Positions 1 to 9,000 of a stretch of 20,486 nucleotides of DNA are shown piece after piece. The stretch comes from Azolla pinnata (Eukaryota; Streptophyta; Polypodiopsida; Salviniales; Salviniaceae). The stretch is from the NCBI GenBank assembly GCA_037176905.1, contig JBBBWG010031498.1, positions 22,876 through 43,361 of the forward strand, given 5' to 3'. The stretch's first letter is position 1; each line of letters starts with the position of its first letter. The position numbers and the translations under genes were made by a program. The notes beneath the pieces are model-generated. The model had not been told where the DNA came from, did not search any database, and saw only the letters and a program-made list of their open reading frames with translations.

Positions 1-59
1 AAGATGATTTTATCCAAGGTTGTATTCTTGAGGGTGAGAATCTCAGATTGGTTGAAAAT

Positions 60-400
60 CAATGTGTTATCTCCTCAATCATGATTGAATATTGAAATTT
101 GTTAGATTTATTGAAATCTGAATTTCCTCCTTCTCGGTTCGAACTCTTGGCTTCATCATTCTTGTTGTTGGCTAACCAGTAATTTGCCAACTTCTGCCTT
201 GGCCTTTCGTAGTGTGTGCAATAGGCACTTGGGTCTGATATGTGGCTTTTGCTCCACCTTCAATTGTTTTCTCCATTCTTGGAGCTTTGATTGAGGGTCA
301 GAATGGTAAAGGTCTATCAATCGGCGCATATCTCTTCTACTAAGATAGCGCTTACAATATCATCGTATGTGAGTGTTGTACCTGAGCTGCTAGTAGTGAA
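60..400 (-). pseudogene. Ty1/copia gag relic (UBN2 end and zinc-knuckle region)
   Basis: This is a decayed fragment of a copia-type retrotransposon Gag, read on the minus strand. Near 345-385 one frame reads TTLTYDDIVSAILVEEI, which matches the conserved end of the Gag (UBN2/DUF4219-type) domain, where LTYDDVVSALLSEE-like text is usual. It stops at a TGA. In a shifted frame, about 60-235, the text continues as a degraded CCHC-knuckle region: YCTHYERPRQKLANYW followed by NNKNDEAKSSNREGGNS, resembling the linker after copia Gag knuckles. The second Cys and the His of the knuckle are lost. No LTR or primer-binding site was seen. It is on the opposite strand from the copia RT relic at 2540-3185, so the two probably come from different insertions. 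Family assignment is from remembered motif patterns. Confidence 0.6.
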
Positions 401-417
401 GATTTATAACAGATGTT

Positions 418-1267
418 ACAATTTGAAACTTATTTTATTGTAATCGGTACATCTTGGCTAACAACCTTGCAAAACATTGTATTTCATGTGGAGTTTAGAG
501 TTAAAAGGGTTGAGGTATATTAATGTATATTACGGATTGACATTAAACTTGCTAACCAATAAAGGTTTATGGATTTTGCTAGGATCCCATAGTTAATTCT
601 TAAGAAAAAGACAAATTTCAACCATGACACTAACAACTAAGCATTTTAACTATATGGAGGAAATACAAGGGTTTTCGTTAATATGAACTAAAAGCAAGAT
701 GATGATTCACTAGTAATAGTTAAAATTGGAGCGTGAGTCATTTATCCCTCTCTTATTGTTTATTCGCTCATTCATTGGAGATAAGTTGATCAATTATTAA
801 TTTGAGGTCTGATAAAATTTTTACATCTATAATGTCCATATATTAGAATCCATTGGGTATCCCTCTTAATGAGAAATTACTTGAATCCTTTTCTTAACAT
901 GTTATTACGGAGAACAAAGAATAACATCACTAATTAAACTATTTTTCAAGATAGAACAACTTGTATGTTAATCTCAACTACTATGTTGTGCAACTAAGCA
1001 TCTAATGTATACATGGGTTTTCACCAATAATGGTTTAAAATTGGAGTGTGGATCATTTATCTTTGTCTTATTGTTTAATCAATCATTCATTGCAGATAAG
1101 TTAATTAACAATTAAAAATTTGAACAAATCAAAGTTCATATTATATCTCATCCTATTGATTATAGATGCTGCATAAGATAAGATCTTTCTAAGTGGTCTA
1201 GGTGGGGCTCGAACCCACGACTTTCGGCTCATAAGACCAACGCTCTAACCAACTGAGCTACAAGACC
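418..1267. repeat. Duplicated unit, copy A (with intact tRNA)
   Basis: This block aligns along most of its length with 1397-2095. Shared landmarks in the same order include CAATTTGAAACTT, TAGATCTTGG/TACATCTTGG, ATCCCATAG, ATTTCAACCAT, a segment with AAATTGGAGYGTG, GATAAGTTGATCAATTAT, CTTGAATCCTTTTCTTAA, AACACTAATTAAAC-like text and finally the tRNA sequence. It also has a partial internal repeat: about 705-810 resembles 1011-1125. The duplication is old, as shown by many substitutions and indels. Confidence 0.8.
1194..1267 (-). tRNA. tRNA, anticodon UAU (probably Ile)
   Basis: The minus strand from 1267 folds into a full cloverleaf. The acceptor is GGTCTTG/CTAGACC with one U-U mismatch at pair 6-67. 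The D stem GCTC/GAGC and T stem GTGGG/CCCAC are perfect. The anticodon stem TTGGT/GCCGA includes two wobble pairs. The loop is CTTATGA, giving anticodon TAT (decodes AUA, Ile), and A is the discriminator. The A box (TAGCTCAGTTGG) and B box (GGTTCGAGCCC) are intact. There is no intron and no encoded CCA, as expected for a nuclear gene. Oddities are G at position 37, where A is normal for anticodons ending in U, and no T-run until roughly 85 nt downstream. It may be a gene, a recently decaying gene, or the head of a retroposed unit. A Met origin with a C34-to-T change is a less likely alternative. Confidence 0.75.
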
Positions 1268-1396
1268 ACTATATTAAATAAATACATTTAGATTACCTAA
1301 TATTTAATATGTAGAAGGACATTTTATTCAAAGAACTTGAGGCATAGATCTAAACTATTAAAATTCGCAATATTATACAATTAAAAAAATGAGGTT

Positions 1397-2095
1397 GCAA
1401 TTTGAAACTTTCTTTATTGTAATTGGTAGATCTTGGTTAATAACCTTGTACTTTATATTGAGTTCAATTTAGAGATAAAAGAGGTGAGTACAATGTACTT
1501 TACGACTTCACGTGAATAGTACCAAGGCTTTAAATTTGCCAATTGATATAGGTTTCCAAATTTTGCGAGAATCCCATAGACAATTCTTTAGAAAAAGGCA
1601 ATTTTCAACCATTGCACTGACAACTAAACATTTTAATTATACGGAAACAGTACAAAGGTTTTCGCTTATATAAACTAGAAAAACAAGATGAATCACCAGT
1701 AATGGTTTAAAATTGGAGTGTGGATCATTCATCCTTGACTAATTGTTTATTCGCTCATTGTTTCAAGATAAGTTGATCAATTATAAATTTGAGGTCTAAT
1801 GAAATTCTTATATTTCGAATCTCTATTGGGTATCCTCTTAACACTTGAATCCTTTTCTTAAAATATTACATCTCTGACTAGCGAATAACAACACTAATTA
1901 AACTTTTTTTAAGATGGAACAACTCATATGTTAATCTTAACTAGTATTTTTGTGTAACTAAGGATTTGAATTGATCAAAGCTCATATTATATCTTATCAT
2001 TATGATCATGGATGCTTCCGTAGACAAGATTTGTACGTGATTTATGTGGGGGTTTGAACCCATAACTTTTAGCTCATAAGATCAATGCTGTATCC
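1397..2095. repeat. Duplicated unit, copy B (with tRNA relic)
   Basis: This is the second, shorter copy of the block at 418-1267, in direct orientation and separated from it by about 130 bases. It lacks the internal repeat of copy A. Homology starts at CAATTTGAAACTTTC and ends inside the tRNA-like sequence near 2095. Beyond that point the flanks are unrelated. Confidence 0.75.
2038..2095 (-). pseudogene. tRNA relic, 5' part lost
   Basis: This aligns to the 3' two thirds of the tRNA at 1194-1267. It keeps the same anticodon loop CTTATGA and a B-box-like GGTTCAAACCC. The acceptor 3' strand has changed (TATAAATCAC in place of TAGACCACTT) and the D arm with the 5' acceptor strand is missing, because homology ends near 2095. 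It cannot form a cloverleaf. Confidence 0.7.
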
Positions 2096-2099
2096 TCAA

Positions 2100-2530
2100 A
2101 CCCTAATCTGGGGGGAATCTCACAATGATAGAAGCGAAGAACCCTAAAATATCAAACTCTCTATAGAAATCCTACTCTAATCTAATCAAAGATCAATATA
2201 TCGAAACCAAAAGCCTAAACTCATCAAAGCTGATATATCAGAATCAATCTAAATCCAAGCTGTCCAAAAACCTAAATCCCAAAATCTAATTACCTTAAGC
2301 CACAGAACTCATAAGTCCTAAACCCAAATATAGGAAGGATTTTAATATCTTTAATTTTGTAATGAAAATTATATAAATTTCGCGCAAAATCTGGCATCCT
2401 TTGGTTTGAAGCCTCAGGGTCCTATCTTTGCTTTCACGCATTCTAGTCGAATTTTCTTGACATATAGGAAGATAACCCACAATATTTTCTCTATATTAGG
2501 AAGATTCTATAATGCTTTAACATGTAGAAC
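2100..2530. other. AT-rich intergenic stretch
   Basis: No gene, RNA or clear repeat was recognised. It begins with a telobox-like AAACCCTAATC. Short open frames here show no recognisable protein text. Confidence 0.6.
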
Positions 2531-2539
2531 TCCTAAACT

Positions 2540-3185
2540 ATGTCAACCCCCTTACCTGCAGCAATTCAATTTCAGAAATTGGACAGTTCGATTTCTCGGA
2601 CAGACTTGGAGCAAATGGCCAAGGTGTCATACGTATCAATAGTGAGCAACTTAATGTATAACATGGTGGCAACCCAACTCGACTTCACACATGCAGTCAA
2701 AGTTACCAGCCGCTACATGGCAAATCCAGGACAGAAGCATTGGGAGGCAATGAAGCACATCTTTTGCTATCTCAAAAGCACGACAAATCAATCCCTGGCA
2801 TTATTTAGATCATTTGCAGATCAGACATTGGACTTGGAGCTAACATGCTTCACAAATTCGGACATGCAAGAAACTATGACCACCGAAACTCAGTTTCAAG
2901 CTATGTCTTAAGGACTGTAGGCTGAGCTATATCATGGAGATCAAAGATGTAGGAATGTACAACACTTAGCACCATACATGCAAAGTACACAACAACATTC
3001 GAGGCATGCAAGGAAGTGGCTTGGCTTCAATGCTTCACATGCGACTTAAGGATATGACTTCGGAGCATCTTGTTGACCCTCTATTACAACAATCAAAGCA
3101 CAATATAGTTGACGAAGAGCTTTGTTTTCCATGTGAAAACGAAACACATCGCGAGTGTGTCACAAAGAGCCAAGTGGACCTTTAA
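2540..3185 (+). pseudogene. Ty1/copia pol relic (end of RT, RNase H)
   Basis: This is a broken C-terminal piece of a copia-type polyprotein. The first frame (2540-2911) starts with STPL, the usual text after the RT core. It continues with SNLMYNMVATQLDFTHAV, SRYMANPGQKHWEAMK and YLKSTTNQSL, matching the family pattern GSLMYAMVxTRPDIxxAV, SRxMxNPGxxHWxAxK and YLKGT. It then enters the RNase H start (CFTNSDMQET for YTDSDWAGD). A second frame at 3001-3048 reads EACKEVAWLQCFTCDL (family: EACKEAxWLxxLLxDL). A third frame at 3054-3182 holds SKHNIV and TKSQVDL, the remains of the KHIDVxYHF and DQxAD(I/L)xTKPL region. At least two frameshifts, loss of the catalytic RT part and changed Asp residues make it inactive. 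No flanking LTR was recognised. Confidence 0.85.
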
Positions 3186-3189
3186 AAGG

Positions 3190-5284
3190 TGGATATGAAG
3201 GACAACATTGTCGACACAAAGACGCTTCAACTACCCGCTTCTCTTACCTCATCGGATAGATGACACTATATGTACAACTCTCTTGAAGAATGATCATTGG
3301 TCAGCTGTATCCATCTATTTATAGGTATAAAAATCAAGAAAAAGTTTAAGGAATGATCATTTATATGGTATTGATTGAAGGATGGATGAGTAAAAGAAAC
3401 ATGTCAACATGAATGCTTAATAAATTATTAAAATCTAAAAGGTAGGGTATAATATGATAATCAATAAATTAATTATTACATTTAAAAGATAAAATAAAAT
3501 GATAGTTGACGATATTAACGCAATAGTAAGGTGGTGATTAATGTTTTAAAGTGTTTTAAAAATAAGGGACATTTTATTATCTTATAATGGTAGGATATCA
3601 TGAATTCACTATTTGTCTCAAAAGTATTTATTTTTCAAAACTAATAACAAGAAGGATTAACATAATGGAGATGGTCAAGAAACAAATATAATTTTTTTAA
3701 AGATTTTCGTGAGTTTCTTAATGGGATTAGTGCAGACGAATGATAATGTAAGTCTCAAAGGCAACTATGGTTTAACTGGAAGTATAACATTATTTAAGAT
3801 TCTGTGATCTTGAGATAATCTAATGTCAGAGTTTAAAGTTTAAAAAATTTGGAATTAGAAATTTGGAGAAACTGATTGCTAGTTGATTTGATAAGTAGTT
3901 ATATATTTACACTAGTTTTTTTAATATTGTTCTTTAAGCTTTTCTTATAACTAATGAAAAGATAAACTTATTTGAAAAAAAAAATCAATTTTATATATAA
4001 CCATAGAATGTAAAAAAAACATAAACGTGAGGCCATACAAATGTATGAAAACGTTTGCAAATATTGTTCACCTTTAAAAACGCAAAAAACGTTTCACCTT
4101 TAATAAAAAAAAATTATGATTTTTTACCCCTTTCCCCTTTCTTCCATTTGGTTTACTATATCCTCTCACTGCTGACGAATAGGTTACAGATCAACCCTTT
4201 TTTCCACTTCTTCAATGTTGGTAGATGTACAACAAGATCTTTAGTAATACTTATACCTTACTCAATATAGTAATTACCATCCCAGGTTAGTTACTAGCTC
4301 AAAATTTTTCTCCCTTCATGGAGCTTTGACATCTTCCCTTTATCTGGCCTTGCACCAAGGTGCCATCACATATATAAATTTAATACATGATCTTAACAAA
4401 ATTATCTGGCCTTACACAAAGGTTAATAATATAGACAAGGAATCTTAATTTGTAATATGCCTATTAGGGCCTCTTTCTCATGACCTTGGTAAGTGATTAG
4501 TTTGTTAAAAGAGAATAAATAATCTTTGCCTAGAGATATGAAATAGTTGTTTCTTGTATAAAATAATTGTAATGTCATTGTAATTTGTAAGAATATTTTC
4601 ACTATTATCTATAAATTCAATCATGTTTCACAAATATCTCCAATTATTTATGAGCTGATAAAGAGAAATTGATTGATCTATGATTTCTTATATAAAATTT
4701 ATCGAAGATAGCAAAGAGTCTAATTAACATAGCGTTGGCAATATCCTTTTTATCATGATTTACTAATTTTTTCCCTAAAAAAGATTTAATCTCATATTAC
4801 TATAAAACCATGTCAAAAACAACAAACTCATTTATACAAAGAAAAACGTATCCAAGAAAGTTCTCAAGCAAGAGATATGAACTTAATAACATAGACATGT
4901 GATAGAAAGTGGAAACAACCATTTTGGTGGACCATATTTTCAACAAATGATGATGATTACTGATGATTTCGATTATATTTTGTATTGTAAATTCTAATAT
5001 GTTTGAATGCTTGATTCAATTCAAACTTTGATGTAAATTATTGAACATGTTTCATTCCTTCAAACCCATATGCGTTTGCATTTGAACCACTTATGGATCA
5101 TATAGCTTATTCAATATTTGACATGCAACAGGTTATGTCCATGAACATATTGATCTTGAGATAAGTTTTTCGGAGCTTTCCCTAATACCATGGTGAGAGA
5201 AGAGGGCTGATTCTAAAAGTATTGAATGTATGAGTTAAATATATCAATTGTATGATATAAAACAACTTTTAATTATGTTCACAC
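3190..5284. other. AT-rich intergenic stretch, no gene seen
   Basis: About 2.1 kb of AT-rich sequence. The small open frames, such as one at 4055-4270, have low-complexity Phe/Leu/Ile-rich text and no family resemblance. A short motif TATCTGGCCTT recurs (4339 and 4403). Nothing else is supported. Confidence 0.6.
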
Positions 5285-5844
5285 TTGACCACTTCATCTA
5301 AAGTAGTCAATAATGTGAAAATCTGCAAGGAAGGTCTATGGCGGGAGCTTGACCTAGGTCAAGACTCTGTCAATGTCGTCAAACTCATTCATATAAGCAA
5401 GTGTCTTACCAGAGAATGTAAGGTAATGAGCTGGAATTTTCCTTTCCTTCGTCAATCGCTCGCTCAACTTTGGCCTCATTTGTTGGCAAAATTTTAACAT
5501 TGCTGGTCCAAAAAACTTCCCAACCAAATGAGGGCTAACTGAACGGGCGACTCAGTGGGCGACTCTAAATGCGAGTGGTTGCTCTTTAGAAAACGATAAT
5601 TAGGAGAGATTGGCATGAGCAAGTCCAATCATTTGATGCAATATTGACATCCAATCGAGCAGATCGTTTACCTCATCGTTTTCCGTGTGGATGAATGATA
5701 TGCTACTCACTGGCCGCCGATCGATCAATCGAACGAACTACCGTGATGAAGCTATGTTAATAAAGATACAAAGATTATTGTATAACCTAAGCCACACTGT
5801 TGGTTCTTCCAAACCTTTTGCAACCAAGATGAGTGAACAATGCA

Positions 5845-5935
5845 CTATTCATCTATCTATCCATCTATCTATTCTATCTATCTATGCTTACCTACCTGTC
5901 TACCTACCCATCTATTCCATTTATTTATATTCTTG
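5845..5935. repeat. TCTA/CCTA tetranucleotide microsatellite
   Basis: This is an imperfect run of TCTA units with CCTA and TCCA variants. The open frames crossing it translate to Ile/Tyr/Leu/Ser-rich text and are products of the repeat. Confidence 0.9.
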
Positions 5936-6017
5936 TTCCCTCCGGTTTCCTCGTTCTTCCCCGACACATGCGCTTACCAGGACAACAGTTTGTTTCTTGT
6001 CAAACCATCCTAGCAAT

Positions 6018-6050
6018 CCCCTAAACCCTAAACCCTAAAACCCTAATCCT
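6018..6050. repeat. Short telomere-type (CCCTAAA) tract
   Basis: Three to four consecutive CCCTAAA-type units (CCCTAAACCCTAAACCCTAAAACCCTAATCC, broken here as units). This is the plant telomere repeat, also known as the telobox when found in promoters. It is interstitial, with ordinary sequence on both sides. It marks the start of the GC-richer region leading to the RGF gene. Confidence 0.8.
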
Positions 6051-6082
6051 ACCCCCTTTCTTTGCCGAAGGGCACGGGAGGG

Positions 6083-6168
6083 TGTAGGGATCAAACGAAT
6101 CGATCGATCGAAGGCCTCTCTACTGCAAAAACCCAGCACCAGTCGCTGGGCTGTGTACGATCCCTACA
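6083..6168. repeat. Compact inverted repeat / possible structured RNA
   Basis: The arms TGTAGGGATC (6083-6092) and GATCCCTACA (6159-6168) are perfectly complementary over 10 bases. They enclose a second perfect hairpin CCCAGC/GCTGGG (6132-6150, loop ACCAGTC) and a palindromic ATCGATCGAT stretch. No known RNA family was recognised. It may be a folded RNA or a small chance or mobile inverted repeat. Confidence 0.45.
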
Positions 6169-6169
6169 A

Positions 6170-7042
6170 ATAAATAATAAGCCTTCTCAATATCCAATTG
6201 TATGACATAACCGCTGCTTGTACTCGCCCGTCGATCACGTGGAGTAAGCATTAAGCGGAGGAAGTCGGTCTTTTTTACACCCCATACAATACCAGTGCTA
6301 CCATGGGCAAGCACGACAAGAGGTTTTGGTTTTGGGGAGGGGTTTTTCCCCCCCTTCCTCAAGTGTCCCTCTATTGTCCCATGGATACCGACGTCTGGTC
6401 CCCTTCCCCCTACTGACGTCTGAGCGAATACCGGTCGATTGATCCATCGATTGTCCCAGAGATCTGATATACCTATCAGCAACAACAACTGACCCACACC
6501 GGGGCTCCATTGGACACAGAAACACGAGGGAGGGGGTCAGGATGGAGGAGCTCGGCCTCTGCGTCAGCGATGCTGCTACAGTCTGAACAGAGTGTCCCAA
6601 ATCGAGATGAGATCGAAGGAGTGGTCAAGAGATGGATCGATGGATCGATTCATCCATCCGGTTCCGACCGATATAAGAGAAAAAAGGTTGTGATCCGCGT
6701 CGTAAACTCGCTAGGTGCCGGTGAAGAGGGGCGCGATACTGCTGATACTGGCCCTTTGTGGGAGACAGACAGAGCGACAAAACAATCGGTAAAGAGAATC
6801 TGGAGGAGGGAAGGGAGGGGAGGGGCCTCTCGCAGTACGTCCTCGTCTCTGATTCGCGGAAGCTCGGTTTCACACCTTAAAGCGACGACGCATTTGCGCC
6901 CCCTCGATTGCGCCGTGCCCAGTTTTGTCTTCTGCAAACGACTCGGTTTCACACTAGCCCAAGGGACCCATCCCCAGGCCACCACCACCACCACCTCCTC
7001 TAGCTCCCAACACTTCACATGCAAGAGCTTCCAATCTTAAAA
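6170..7042 (+). promoter_or_regulatory. GC-richer upstream region of the RGF gene
   Basis: This stretch is noticeably richer in GC and CpG than its surroundings and lies directly upstream of the TATA box of the peptide gene. Visible ACGT-core elements are a G-box CACGTG at 6236-6241 and two GACGTC C-boxes at 6390-6395 and 6415-6420, 25 bases apart. Such sites are bound by bZIP and bHLH factors. Open frames on both strands (for example 6510-7040) show no recognisable domain and are read as by-products of the higher GC. Assignment as promoter is inference from position. Confidence 0.4.
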
Positions 7043-7052
7043 TCTATATATT
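7043..7052 (+). promoter_or_regulatory. TATA box of the RGF gene
   Basis: TCTATATATT lies about 160 bases before the chosen start codon, so transcription would begin near 7075. It is followed at once by five copies of GCAT (7054-7074), which contain overlapping RY elements (CATGCATG), the site type of plant B3-domain factors. Confidence 0.6.
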
Positions 7053-7167
7053 TGCATGCATGCATGCATGCATGTGTTGTATGTGATTTTGTTCTCCATT
7101 GGCACTCAAACCTCCCATTGGCTTCCTCATCAAATCCACCCACTCTAACTGCATCTCAGACCCTCAG

Positions 7168-7203
7168 ATGCTCAGTCTTGCCCAGTATTATTATTTACAC
7201 TAG
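7168..7203 (+). CDS. Upstream ORF in the RGF leader (11 codons)
   Basis: ATG at 7168 opens an 11-codon frame reading MLSLAQYYYLH and stopping at TAG 7201-7203, seven bases before the main ATG. A start-stop pair ATGTGA also lies at 7081-7086. If the transcript starts near 7075, both are in the leader and could reduce or regulate translation of the precursor. The peptide itself is not recognised. Confidence 0.35.
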   Translation: MLSLAQYYYLH

Positions 7204-7210
7204 GACCACC

Positions 7211-9000
7211 ATGAATCTACGACACGCTCCTGATCACGTGCTTCGCGGCATGATGATGATCCTCCTCCTCGCTATTGTCTACGTAGCATGCTGCTCCCTC
7301 CAGCTCGCTCGATCTTCCGTTCCTGCCACACAGCTTGATTCGATGCCCCGATTCGTGGCTATCAGTAGCTCGCTCATGGAAGCCGGGGTTCCAATCACAG
7401 GCATTCATCAGGTGAGAGGCCTTTTGTTTTTGCTACATACACGCGGCGTAGCATGATCATTAATCGTAGGTTTGGTCGTTTTGGTATTTGATCATCGGTG
7501 GTTAATTTTTTAATTCATCTGGCTTTGTGGCATTCCAAAGAGGATCGACGGCGTCGAACGATCGATCAGTTGATGTCCGAATGATTGATCTAGGTTACTA
7601 TGCATGGCTTAATTAGTGATTGATTGGCTGACCGCTGCTTGTTGTCGATTATGGGTTAATGGGAGTCGTGTTTTGATTACCGTTTTCTGTAGAGTCATTA
7701 GTGCTTGTTGATTCGTCGGTACCGATTGTTTTTTGTCCGATAGTTCGAGATTTAGGGTTTCATAACGATCCATGAACGTGGGTAATTCGCCGTTGGCCCA
7801 ATATTAACAATGTTAAATCCATGGGCAACACGCGATTTAATTGCAGATACACATGGCTTGTCATAATTAGTTAATGCTGACAAAGTAAACAGATCAATTG
7901 TATCTAATGATCGATCGAGAGCTTCGATGTCTGACAGCGGTTAGTGATCATTGTAGTGATTAGTGATGAAAACCTTGTCATTAGTGATCATTGTGGTTGT
8001 GGAATTTAGTGAGAATGATATATAATTACTAGTGGGGGCAGATTGGTGAACGTGGGTGGTGATTAATGTGGCGATGGACGTGATATATAGCGATAATTAG
8101 TAACAAGTTAAGACCTATCTATCTAATTAGGTTGGTTTATTAGTATCAGCGGTTGTTTGATGGTCGATTGGCATTTAATTAGTATTAGTAGTTGCAGTTG
8201 ATTTGGGCAATTAGCGTTCTGATTAGGAGACGTTGTTGATCAGCGATTAGTGATACATCGAATCGTGCGACGGGCGATTAGTGCTAGTATTAGTTGTCCC
8301 CGATTGGCGATTATCATTCGCATTAGCAGTTAGTCGATGGGCAAGTTACTAGTGCTACTTCTTGTTTTGATGAGCGATTAGTGCTCGTATTAGCGGTTGA
8401 TGGGCAATTAATGCTACTTCGTATATATATTAGTACTTGTTTGATGGGCGATTAGTGCTTGTATTAGTGGTTGATCGGCAATTAATGCTACTAAACTAAG
8501 TGTGTATTAGTTAGCACTTGTTTGATGGGCGATTAAATTCATGTTTTAATTAGTCGTCGATGTTGATGGACAATTAGTAGTAGTACGTAGAAGTGCGTCG
8601 ATGGTTGATTTAAACTGATCTCGGATTGCGGTGGGGCGATTATAATTAGTGTTTGTGATTAGGGATAATTAGTGATGTATTACGGTGGGCCATTATAATT
8701 AGGGATTGTGATTAGGGATAATTAGTGATGCATTAGGAGCAAGTACTTAGCAGCAATGGAGCGATTAATTATGGGATTCTCTTTTGCAATTAGGATCTGA
8801 ATCTGAGGAGGCAAATGGCAAGGAAGCTGCTGGAAACTGAATCTAGCCAGGAAATCGATCAGAATCCGAATGATCCGGATCCGAATCGGAATCAATTAAC
8901 AGTGCCATCGAAGCATCAAGCATTGAATGCGAACGAGACGAGCGTATCGTTCCATGTGGATTATGCTGGCCCAAACACACATCCTCCCAAGAATAATTAA
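7211..9000 (+). CDS. RGF/GLV/CLEL secreted peptide hormone precursor, two exons
   Basis: Exons are 7211-7411 and 8794-9000, giving 135 residues. Exon 1 encodes a signal peptide: basic start MNLRHAPDHVLRG, then hydrophobic MMMILLLAIVYVACC, with cleavage likely near residue 34. It ends CAG/GTGAGA in phase 0. Exon 2 begins after CTTTTGCAATTAG, also phase 0. The precursor ends exactly with DYAGPNTHPPKNN (residues 123-135), which fits the RGF pattern DYxxPxxHPPxxN (compare DYSNPGHHPPRHN of RGF1). The Asp-Tyr is the tyrosine sulfation motif used by TPST, and the first Pro of PP is the usual hydroxylation site. RKLL in exon 2 resembles the RxxL sites cut by subtilase SBT6.1 in GLV precursors. The variable middle is hydrophilic and has one NET glycosylation sequon. 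RGF peptides act outside the cell on RGFR/RGI receptor kinases to maintain root meristems. The start at 7211 has context ACCACCATG; an in-frame ATG at 7019 lies upstream of the TATA box. The family call is strong; the exact orthologue is unknown. Confidence 0.9.
7412..8793 (+). other. Intron of the RGF gene
   Basis: The intron is bounded by GTGAGA at the donor and TTCTCTTTTGCAATTAG at the acceptor. It is about 1.4 kb and carries no recognisable gene. Its second half is built from GATTAGTG-rich local repeats (listed separately). Splitting of the signal-peptide exon from the hormone exon is known for several GLV/RGF genes. Confidence 0.8.
8269..8735. repeat. Intronic tandem repeats rich in GATTAGTG
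   Basis: There are two sets. Units beginning GATGRGCGATTA occur at 8369-8442 and 8443-8523, with a partial one from 8524 and a diverged one from about 8269; they are 74-81 bases long. A 54-base unit starting CGGTGGG is repeated in tandem at 8629-8682 and 8683-8735, nearly identical. All share the words GATTAG and AATTAGTG. Confidence 0.8.

Noticed and set aside
5285..5497. 70-codon open frame
   Set aside because: No family resemblance, no neighbouring splice pattern and no start context beyond chance.
5685..6038. 117-codon open frame over the TCTA repeat
   Set aside because: Its C-terminal half is translated microsatellite and CCCTAAA tract, and the rest has no resemblance to a known family.
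6120..7040. Several overlapping open frames of 80-176 codons on both strands
   Set aside because: They overlap each other in all directions within GC-richer sequence, are Arg/Ser-rich and show no domain. The interval is better read as upstream regulatory sequence.
7019..7210. In-frame N-terminal extension of the RGF precursor from ATG 7019
   Set aside because: The extension translates the GCAT tract, begins upstream of the TATA box and would bury the signal peptide. The ATG at 7211 has better context and a normal signal peptide.
8200..8800. Regularly spaced repeats resembling a CRISPR array
   Set aside because: Unit lengths vary, there are no unique spacers of fixed length, and they lie in an intron of a plant gene.
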